Assembly: GCA_006503535.1 (NCBI GenBank)
Contig: QYRS01000004.1
Span: 1,798,001 to 1,862,000 of the forward strand
Origin: Arthrinium phaeospermum
Lineage: Eukaryota; Ascomycota; Sordariomycetes; Amphisphaeriales; Apiosporaceae
Direction of reading: 5' to 3'
Length of the DNA stretch: 64,000 bases
A program made the translations under genes and the position numbers. Each line of letters starts with the position of its first letter. Position 1 is the stretch's first letter. This document shows positions 45,470 to 54,920 of this stretch, piece by piece. Under the pieces are notes generated by a model. That model searched no databases. It had not been told where the DNA came from and was given only the letters and a program-made list of their open reading frames with translations.

Positions 45470-46631
45470 GGTTCGGGGTTGCTGCGAGAGTCTCTGCCTC
45501 GTAGCGATTTGGTTGCGTTTTCCCGCACGTAGTCATTATTGGGTAGACATTCGCAGTCTGGCTGGAGGGAGGAGGGCGAAAGCGAAAAGGGGTTGCAGGA
45601 AGTTGGAGGCAACTGCCGGCTTTCATGAAGTATTATTCTTTGTACGTCCCAGCTCCCTCCGAGGTCCTTGAAGCATGTGAAGATTTAGCCCCCCAAATTG
45701 TATGTATTCCCTGCAGTTCAGGCGCGTGTCCAGGTAGGTGGGAGAGCTGAATCTGGAATACGACAGTGGCAGCTTCCCTGTTGAAACCGCCCGGAAGTAA
45801 GGTTAGCAGCAAAGGAATTGCATCTTGTTGGTGGAAGCTACGCTAACTTTCGGCGGGGTGCTGGGGACCAAGTCCACTGGATGTTTGTGCATGCGTCATT
45901 CCGACTAAGGGACTTGCCGGGACGCTGCGTAATTTGAGACTCCCCAGGTCAATCTACCACCAATAACTGAAGCCAAATGCCGAATAGAGGTAGCACCCGG
46001 CTGGAGGGAGGTACGTATATCTCACCTACCCCCTTGACTTCAATACTTATTGGTGAGTGTTTCGCTATACAGCAACATAGAACATCAATTAAACAGCCAG
46101 AGTCGACATTGTGGTCGTTTGGAAAAGATGCGATCTCCTCAGGCAGTATTTACAGGTGAACGCACCTCTACGTAGACATGTCACGTCATTATGGACAGTA
46201 ATAATATGATTTAAGAATATTGGAGACTGTCGTGAATGAGAAACAGAAGCTTACGTGGGTGAAGAAGTACGGCAACATTAGGTACCTACAGTGGAATCAA
46301 CTGAGTTGATAGGTGCACAGAGAGCGCCACCATTAGCGCTGTCTGGTATCAACAACGCCTGCAGCACAACAACTGACTCTCCAACGCCATCCGGTGACAT
46401 ACTTTCCGATCCCGGTACAGGTCGATCGAGTAGCTTCAACAATCTCCCTACGCACACCGTTATGTTCGATCCTTTTCGCCCAAGAGGTCGTCTATTACTT
46501 CCTGCATAGAGACGGTATTTTTTTTGTCTCGGGCGCGCCAGAGGCCGAGCAGACTACGACCCATCTCCCGGTACAAGAGTGATCGACCGACCAACAACGT
46601 CCCCAGTGCTACTTACACATACAGCGGCGAT
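45470..46631. other. Divergent intergenic region
   Basis: It separates the STB6-like gene (-) and rmd5 (+), and should hold both promoters and leaders. Short frames here start with non-ATG codons or lack a domain. Confidence 0.5.
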
Positions 46632-48010
46632 ATGGCGATGCTACAGCTAGAGAAGGAGCTGGAGAAGCTGACCAAGTCGGCGAGATTGTCCGAAGCGGTA
46701 GACGATGTCGACAAAATCATCGACTTACTGACCGAAGCGAGGCAGAGAGTGGCAGAATCAGGTGGGTAGCTCTTTAACCCGGCCAGCTCGACATTATGCT
46801 AATTCCCAATTCCATAGCCAACGACCCTCACACGACGATTCTTACATTGACGAAGCTGCAAAACCCTATCCGGGAAGGCCTGGAGGCCGTGAACGACGAC
46901 CTGAAGAGTGTACACAAGGGCCAGAATAAGTTTGGGAAGGCATTACAGCAAGCGTTTACAAATGACAAGGTCATCAAGGGCACTCTGCCCACAGAGCATG
47001 ACCCCATGGCTGCGCATCCAGACCTCATAAACCGTGCCATCGCTATGCACCTGTTACGGGAAGGACAGTTTGGTGTCGCATCTACCTTCATCAGCGAGGC
47101 CACACCACAAGAAGAGAGCTCCATGGCGCAGTTCCAATCCCAGCTCTCTCCGGCGACGCTTGCCTCACCAACATCGCCGCGCTCTCCCACGCCCACTGAT
47201 GTGCCCATAGTGGATGCCGACCCGTCTTCGGAGCTTTCGGCCCTTCACTCGGAGGCCCTTCAAGCTTCATTCGCATCCATGTACTCTATCCTCTCTTCTC
47301 TCAAAGCACATGACTTACTACCGGCTATAACATGGGCGCGGGCCAACTGCGCCGAACTAGAAGCCAGGGGTTCCAACCTCGAGTTTGAGCTTTGTAAACT
47401 GCAGTTCATATGGCTCTTCAAGGGCCCAGAGGTGAACGGCCTGCCGGATACGCCCGCCAACGGACGATCAGGAGCGCTCCAGTATGCTCGAGACAATTTC
47501 GGCCGGTTCCAACAGCGCCATTTGCGAGAAATTCAGCAGCTGAGCTGCGCTATGGTGTACTCCTCGAATTTGGGGGCCTCGCCATACCGTGCCATTTTTG
47601 ACATTACGCTCGCATTCGACGAGGTGGCGGCGTCATTCACTCGCGAATTCTGTTCTCTGCTCGGGCTCTCTGCTGAATCTCCCCTCTACGTTGCCGCCAC
47701 TGCGGGCTCAATAGCGTTGCCGCAGCTTATGAAATTCCTTAACAAAGTCAAGGGTAAAGGTACCGAATGGACCACAGACCAAGAGCTGGCGTTTGAAACG
47801 CCACTCCCCAAGAGCATGGTATATCACTCTATCTTTGTATGCCCCGTCAGTAAGGAGCAGACCACCGACGCCAACCCACCCATGATGCTCCCTTGTGGGC
47901 ATGTACTTGCTCGGGAGAGTCTGCAGAGACTATGCAAAAACAACAAGTGCAAGTGTCCTTACTGCCCAAGCGAAGGCCGCTTACAGGAGGCCAGGGAGAT
48001 TGTTTTATAA
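46632..48010 (+). CDS. rmd5: RMD5/GID2-type RING subunit of the GID/CTLH ubiquitin ligase
   Basis: Two exons, 46632-46761 and 46818-48010 (56-bp intron, GTGGGT to ATAG), giving 440 aa. The GID complex marks gluconeogenic enzymes for degradation when glucose returns; RMD5 and FYV10 form its catalytic RING pair. The protein starts with coiled-coil helices (MAMLQLEKELEKLTKSARL), has a LisH-like segment (HPDLINRAIAMHLLREGQFG) and a CTLH-like region, with a Ser/Pro-rich insertion between them. It ends in a degenerate RING: C385-PVSKEQTTDANPPMMLPC-GH-VLARESLQRL then CKCPYC (to C426), with fewer zinc ligands than a classical RING, as known for RMD5. No membrane segment is present. The start ATG is the first in a good frame after a long leader. 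Confidence 0.92.
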
Positions 48011-48707
48011 GGACGGATTTTACAGTGACTTTGTACTGAGCTTGGCGAGGTAAGGAATCCGGCGTTCTACGGCTACATATCTGTAAGGCAGTCCGGCGTT
48101 TTAAGGGGTTTCCTCGAGATATTGTTTCTCTTGTACACGGCGTTGGGAGAAGTGCGAAACTGCCATGCAGCCATGGCTTTTGGTGTACATGTAAGCCACT
48201 CATGTGGACATTGTTTTGAATGAATTCAAAAGCGATTGAAATAACACTGAATGGGCCATCGAAATAATGCATGATATGGCTCCTGATGCACGCTGACATT
48301 GGGCAATGGGGTGGCTTTCCCGCATCTGTATCACTTGCTACACGCGAATACTGAAATAGCCTCAAAGGCGGATAGGAAAGGGGTTAAGTGGCGAAAGAAG
48401 AAGAAAGATGTTCCGGATAATCGCTTATCAGAGTGTACTATGTGGCAGGGTGACAGTCGGAGCAATTAGACGGACGATTACTTGCACATAAGGGGCGTGG
48501 ATGACAAGTTGCAGCAACGAAGCGATAATGACCAACAAAGTCCCCTCAGTAATGTAGGTAATGTAAGGGAAAGGCAAGTCTGACCAGCAGAGGTGTTGCT
48601 TCGGTTTATAACAGAACATCTAAGCTCTTCACGATGCTCCTTTGATCTTTCCTCCCCTTTCCCCTCCCAGACGCACTCAAGACTTCGAAGACAAAAGGTT
48701 CTCAACG
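48011..48707. other. Intergenic region
   Basis: It contains the rmd5 3' UTR and the promoter/leader of the peptidase gene. No coding evidence apart from short frames. Confidence 0.5.
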
Positions 48708-49708
48708 ATGGTGTACACGAAAGAGGGAACCGTTGATTTCAAGGTCGCTGGCCTTTCAGCGCCCTGCAAAACTTGGTATAAGATTGTGGGCGAACTCGAC
48801 GCATCCAAGACACCTCTGCTCGTAGTCCATGGCGGACCCGGAGCATGTCATGACTACCTGCTGCCACTGACAGACCTTGCCCCTTCGGTGCCTCTGGTGT
48901 TCTACGACCAGATTGAGAATGGGCGGTCCACGCACCTGCCGGATAAAGATGGTGACGAGGAGTTTTGGTCAGCCGGGCTGTTCATGGACGAACTCGACAA
49001 CCTCATTCGCCACCTAGAGGTTCAAGAACGACCCATTGACGTCTATGGACATTCTTGGGGCGGGATGCTAGCTGCCGAATGGGCCGGGACGCCCTCGCGT
49101 GCGGTGAACCTTCGACGTCTCATTATCACAAGCAGCCTGGCGAGCATGGATCTGTGGCGAGTGGGCATCACGGCTTTAAGGAATAGGCTCCCACAGGATA
49201 TCCAAGATACGCTGAGCCGTGCGGAAGAGAAGGGGGATTTTGAGAGTCCCGAATATGAGGCCGCCATCGAGGTCTTCTACAAGCGACATCTCAGCCTGGA
49301 GCGGCCTTGGCCTTCGAAAGAGGTCCAGGCTGCACTCTACTGGTTCACCAAGGATCCAACAACGTACGGTACTATGTGAGCCTCACCTTTTGTTACCATC
49401 GGCGGTATAAGAAAAAGACACATCGTAGGGAGATGCGCTGACGTTATACATGTAGGTACGGTCCCAGTGAGCTATACATCTCCGGGTCCCTTCGCGACTG
49501 GACTTGTATCCCGCTATTGGGCAACATCCACGTTCCCACCCTTTTGATCAACGGATCCGACGATGAAGCCCAGGATGTGGCGATGCAACCTTTCTTCGAC
49601 TGCATCGAGAAAGTGAAATGGGTCACACTGGACGGTGCCGCGCACTTCTCACATACTGACCAGCGTCAGACGCATATGCGACACGTCGAGGCTTTTCTTA
49701 CCGCTTAG
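48708..49708 (+). CDS. Proline iminopeptidase-like alpha/beta hydrolase (S33)
   Basis: Two exons, 48708-49375 and 49456-49708 (80-bp intron, GTGAGC to GTAG, GCTGAC branch site), giving 306 aa. Its hallmarks are HGGPGACHDY (oxyanion loop, from H41), a YDQIENGRS motif, and the nucleophile elbow GHSWGGM with S116. The second exon supplies the Asp (LLINGSDDEAQD) and His (DGAAHFSHTDQ) of the triad. Members release N-terminal proline or hydrolyse amino-acid amides; the substrate of this one is unknown. There is no signal peptide, so it is cytosolic. Length (about 300 aa) suits the family. Confidence 0.88.
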
Positions 49709-50326
49709 ACTCCTGGCGCTGCTACAGGTATGTCATCGACGAACGAGTTAACGATCCAATGTTGTCGCGATCACACTGATGGTGGTCAAGCGATTGGTCG
49801 GAGTTTGGGACTGGGGTATGTATCCGACTTGGGTTGGATTCATCAACTTGATGTGTATTCGTGTGCAGCGGGCCAAGGTCACTCAATAACTTTGCTTATA
49901 ACTTACCGCAAGCTCTTACCAAGGCCGGATGCAACATTTCGTGACATACAAAAGTGTAACTCGCTTACCGAGCTTCCTGGAGTTCGAGTGAGATATGGGT
50001 TCCTCCAACAATGACCGGTAGTGATGGATATACGGACCTGCCTCTGTAGTTTAGTGGTACGTCAGATCCGGTGTCCGGGGTCCCTTCCTGAATCAATCAA
50101 TGGTTCAAATGACCAGTTCCGCTTGTAAAGTGGGCCCTTCTGAACCCCTGCGGTCGTTGATTTCCCTGCCTACGAGCCTACGTGTACGCGCCAAACGCCT
50201 AATAAGCAGGCATCTTGATCTTGTTAGCAACTTACATCAAGCAGCTTCAGGCCCAGCATCCATCAATCCCACCAATGCTCCCTGCCTTCTTGTGCCGGGT
50301 GATCACGGCCTCCTGAAGTAAGCAGT
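49709..50326. other. Intergenic region with a tRNA-like D-arm motif
   Basis: The stretch is mostly the 3' UTR of the peptidase and the promoter of the DUF3807 gene. A motif TAGTTTAGTGGTA at about 50048 resembles a tRNA D-arm, and GGTTCAAATGACC follows about 50 bp later. The acceptor and T stems do not pair, so no tRNA is called. Confidence 0.4.
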
Positions 50327-51060
50327 ATGGCTACTGGCTCAATCTGCCCACCTAATGTCTCCCAAGTAAATTTTCTCTACGCGTTGAAAGTCCAAGCCTA
50401 GGTTGGTTCGCTGATCGCTTTACCTTTTAGGCAGACATAGCAGCATTCGAGGCTGAGCATTTTTCCGGGACTGCACTCCAGCAATTTTCTGCAGATTTTA
50501 TTCAGCCAACAGCACTCACAGATGGCACGTACGACGCCAATGACGAATATTTCGAGGGCGAGGAAGAGGACGACCTGGGATACTATTCGGATGGAGTCAA
50601 GCGTACCTTGACCGACGAACAAATCGCCATCTTTCGGCATTCGGAGCTTGAGACTCTGCGGCGTGAGAAAGCCAACGGTACCAAGAGCTCCGACTCACTG
50701 AACGGTCAAAGCAGAACCAGCCCGCCAGATGCGGATTTCACCAAGAGAGACGAGGACCTGCACGTATCCGCCAGTGAAGATGGTGAATTGGAATCCGACA
50801 CGCCCCAGCCCGTTTCATCGGCGATGAAGAGGCGCAAGGCCCGGAAGAACAAGAAGAAGGCCAGGAACGCCGCTCACAACTCGCAGCAGAACGAGCCCGG
50901 CTGGTTCAAGAAGAACGTCAAGCCAGATTTGCGCAAGCGAACCTGGGACAAGGTCGAAACGGGAATGGACTCGTTGGACTACGAGGATGCGCCGCAGCCT
51001 GAATCCGGCAACGGTGCTGGGCCTCCCACACAGCGTCGGAAGATATCATATGATGACTGA
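50327..51060 (+). CDS. DUF3807-family basic nuclear-type protein
   Basis: Two exons, 50327-50365 (13 codons) and 50431-51060, joined by a 65-bp intron (GTAAAT to TTTTAG), giving 222 aa. The joined N-terminus reads ADIAAFEAEHFSG, then LQQFSADFIQPTAL, NDEYFEGEEEDDLGYYSDGV and KRTLTDEQIAIFRHSE, which are the conserved blocks of the fungal DUF3807 family. A basic patch (KRRKARKNKKKARN) and KPDLRKRTWDKVE follow; the C-terminus is acidic and low-complexity. It is a small nuclear or nucleolar protein by composition; its role is unknown to me. The second exon is firm; the first is chosen because its ATG and phase fit and because the family begins with a short leader. Another first exon upstream is possible. 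Confidence 0.78.
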
Positions 51061-52480
51061 CAAAACTATCGCGCGAAAAGACGCCAGCAAGTCGGGTTTC
51101 GCCCACCAACAACTTGTGATGGTGTACCTCGTTGTCTCTAAATCGAAGCGGCTGAGGCCTACGGTGACTGAACACATACACAAGGAACGCTTCACAGTAA
51201 GGTCAGTGGTCCACCCATCAAATTTGCCCGATATTGCCTCGCATGATGAAACCTTTTATCGTCATCCTTAGCCGGAAGTTTTGGCCAGGTCAGTCAAAGC
51301 ATGGGGCCAGTTGAAGCTGGTTTACCAGTGATTATCTGATCTAGGACCGGACGTATGTCGACTTAATCTTCTCTCTGAAATAGCAAGGACCACCCGCTAC
51401 GTGTGAAACAATTTTCTTGAGAAATCTCGTCACTAACGGAAGCTCCTCTAGTACCTGTATAAGCCTGACTTCTGGCGATGATCGCAAGCAACGCCTTGAG
51501 TAGCAGCATCGAGCTCTAGCAGCGACGGCTCCGAATGGTGTCTCGGAAGAGGTGGGTGACGCAGCTATGGCAGTGACCAGAGTCTTGGTCAACTCACCTA
51601 CCAACAGAGAACAGTGACTCCGCAAGGAAAAGAAGAGCCAGTAAGTTGGTAGTTGCTGGTGGCTAGGTATATAATTGGTGTGATGCAGGGCCATGAATCA
51701 CCGCTTGCGCCTGTAGCTGATGTCGGTATGTACCGCGCATGGCGCAATTCCATCAAATGGTGATGTAGGTTGTCGGCGAATACGTAGGTAGAGTTCGGAT
51801 AGGTCCTGATACCAGACACGGGTTCTACACTGCCACGATACGATGCAGTCTTGAAAGGAGGCTCTTCAAGCCTATGTTTTGAAATGCATCAAATTCTATG
51901 AACCATCTAAATACTTCAACAACGCTTGCCGGCCTTCACTATTGCTTTCAGCCTTGCATAAAACATCCACTGCTTGCCTGGGGCGGGCATAATCGCGGGA
52001 TTACTGGACTAGATGCTTTTAAGGTACGTGCTAAATGCATCAGATTGGTGTGGGGTGCACGATGCAAGCCCAGAGGTAGAGCCCAGTAGCGCGCACTGAT
52101 TTCGCTTGGATGAATCCGTTGGACAGTTGGAGGGGTGGCCCCTTCCCCGTGCTTCCCTGCCTTATCTCACAGCCCACCAAGCAAGTTTGGCTGCTTTTGG
52201 TCCGCCTGGTCCAGAGAAAGCCTGACTGACATTTACCTAAGGTTCAACCTGAACCTGAATTCAATCGTGAAGGCTCGGCACCCCTCCTTCCAGCAACCCA
52301 GATCCCGCCAAGCGACGAGGCAAACAATAATCCTGTTTGCATCGCATCGCACCGTATCGCATCGCCTTCCTCCCCTTCCCCTTCCCCTTCCTTTTCTATC
52401 CTGTCCTGGCCGACCCATCCCGCCCGTCGTCAACAACATTCGATCCGCATCGTGGTGAGCGCCACCACCAAGCCGCAACC
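51061..52480. other. Intergenic region and CK2-alpha leader
   Basis: The left part holds the DUF3807 3' UTR. The last 369 bp (52112-52480) contain no ATG on the plus strand, and a CCCCTT tandem tract lies near 52370-52400, consistent with a long leader for the kinase gene. No other gene is seen. Confidence 0.5.
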
Positions 52481-54079
52481 ATGGCTCGAGTCTACGCAGA
52501 CTACAACCAGACCATGCCCCGAAGCTATTGGGATTATGACTCTGTTAATATCAGTGAGTTGCAATTCCATGTCGCAACCCGGCTCGGATGCGATATACGA
52601 CAACAACCGAGTCAGACGCGCGTCTCGATTTGTCGTCGCTCGCCAGCCCCGATACCCTTTCGTCGCCCAACTGGCCGCTCACCGAACCAACAACATCTGG
52701 CTAATATTTCGCTTTAGGCTGGGGCGTCCTGGAAAACTACGAGGTCGTGCGCAAGATTGGTACGTGACACGATCTATTCGACCCTGCGATGTCTATACAT
52801 GGCTCTGCTGTTGTAGCGACCTCAAATCACCCAACTCTTGACCTGGGCTGACAAACGACTATTTCTTAAAACATACAGGCCGCGGAAAGTACTCGGAGGT
52901 TTTCGAGGGCATTAACATTGTTAACTACCAGAAGTGTGTTATCAAGGTGTTGAAGCCGGTTAAGAAGAAGAAGATCAAGCGAGAGATCAAGATTCTGCAG
53001 AATCTGTCCGGCGGCCCCAACATCGTTGCCTTGCTCGATGTTGTCAGGGATAGTCAGGTGAGCACTCTTATTAGTAAATCTGCTCCTGGGCTTCGGCATA
53101 CAGACTTAGCCACTTGTGTCTTCGTAGAACTCGAAGCGCATTGCCACTGGAACGATGGCCGTGGGCGAGCGTGTTTTTCACTCTATATGTGTTGATTGCG
53201 ATGGCTAACGGGTTACATTTATGGCTGTCGTGTAGAGCAAGACCCCGTCGCTCATCTTCGAGTACGTGAACAACACGGACTTCCGGAGCCTCTACCCCAA
53301 GTTCAACGACATCGATGTACGCTACTACATCTTCGAGCTTCTGAAGGCTCTCGATTTCTGCCACAGCAAGGGCATCATGCACAGAGACGTCAAACCTCAT
53401 AACGTTATGATCGATCATGAGAACCGAAAGGTATGTCGCCCATTTGCCTGTTTCAACGTTCTTTTCAGCTGACATGGGTTCTAGTTACGTCTCATCGACT
53501 GGGGTCTGGCTGAATTCTACCACCCTGGTACTGAGTACAATGTGCGCGTTGCTTCCCGATACTTTAAGGGACCCGAGCTGCTAGTAGACTTTCAAGAATA
53601 CGACTACAGCCTGGATATGTGGAGCTTGGGTGCAATGTTCGCTTCGATGATCTTCCGCAAGGAGCCCTTCTTCCACGGCCAGAGCAACTCGGACCAGCTC
53701 GTCAAGATAGCCAAGGTTCTCGGTACCGATGACCTGTTCGACTACCTTGATAAGTATGAGATTGAACTGGATCCTCAATACGATGACATCCTGGGCCGAT
53801 TCCAGAAGAAACCTTGGCACAGCTTTGTCAATGGCGAGAACCAACGCTTCGTCAGCAACGAGGCTATTGATTTCCTGGACAAGCTACTTCGCTACGACCA
53901 CCAGGTAAGAACCAACAAAACACAATGTTGTTAAATATATGCAAACCTTTTTCTAACCTCATTTTCAGGAGCGATTGACTGCCAAGGAAGCCATGGCCCA
54001 CCCCTATTTCGCCCCTATCCGCGATGAGGCCACATTGACGAGCTACCTCAACGGAGCGCCCGTCAGCTCTGCATCCTGA
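52481..54079 (+). CDS. cka: Casein kinase 2 catalytic subunit alpha
   Basis: Six exons: 52481-52553, 52718-52759, 52879-53057, 53236-53430, 53485-53904 and 53969-54079, giving 339 aa. CK2 is a constitutive, acidophilic Ser/Thr kinase; in Neurospora its alpha subunit phosphorylates the clock protein FRQ. Signature residues: the glycine loop [12 protein letters not shown], catalytic K61 in CVIKVLKP, the basic [15 protein letters not shown] patch that CK2 uses to read acidic substrates, HRDVKPHN with D149, DWG (168-170) in place of DFG, and [19 protein letters not shown]. The C-terminus is short (PVSSAS), as in yeast-type alpha. Intron phases and frame fit at every junction. Intron 1 is 164 bp and interrupts the codon for Ser25. 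Confidence 0.97.
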
Positions 54080-54920
54080 GAGTTTGCTTTGACGATGATC
54101 ATGAAGAAATCTCCGGTTTCGTGCTAGGCCATTTCTTCTCGAGATACCCCACTGGCCACTAGCACGATGAGGCATCTTTGATTGTGCTAGATCGGAGTCG
54201 ATCGTTGTCGAGGCGCACTCGATGCACACCCAAATCGGCATCTTCCTCCCTGTGAATAATCGGCCTCGTTGACGCAGCCGTCTCCCTTTTCCGATCGGAT
54301 TTATCTGGTCCCGGATGGTATCTTCGAACTTGGAATACTTATTTGCCTTTGCGTGACTGTTCACGACAATGAGATACAGAACGGTTCAAGGCGTTGGTGT
54401 GAGGCAGTTTTCAGGGGTCAGCTGTTGGACAAATGAGGACGGACACTGTATGGCGTCGGGCGTTGGCTCTCGCAAAGGCAAGAAGAAACATGCTTCCAGG
54501 AGAATTGTATTACACGATATTCTTTCTGCGTAACTGTTAACGGCCCCCGAAGCGCTGACCAACGCCTAATGGCAGACACAAAATCTGCTGCATGATATGA
54601 ACATCACAGAAGCATATTCTAGTAGTATGGTAATGAATGCAATTGAACGTTTTTGATTAATATCATGGCTGTCTGTAGTGGCCTCTTTTAGATACTATAA
54701 TGCCCCCTCTAACAGAAAGACCCGGTAACTGGAAGCCAGGACAGCAGCGGAGCACATCTATGGGTCATATAAGGTTCCTTGGGCGGCTGGTGGATACATG
54801 GCTCATACTCTTTTTGAGCCGCTCCATACCGGCATGGCCCCCTAATATATATACTTGAGAATGAATGGCATGTCAGTAACATACCTACATGCAGTGGGCG
54901 TAGGTTGTCCTTTCTCTTGA
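54080..54920. other. Convergent intergenic region
   Basis: It lies between the 3' ends of the kinase gene and scm3. It is expected to hold both 3' UTRs, and it has no visible gene. Confidence 0.5.

Noticed and set aside
50041..50125. tRNA-like D-arm (TAGTTTAGTGGTA) and T-arm-like GGTTCAAATGACC
   Set aside because: Acceptor ends do not pair, the T stem forms at most three pairs, and no normal anticodon arm fits. Perhaps a tRNA relic, but not a gene.
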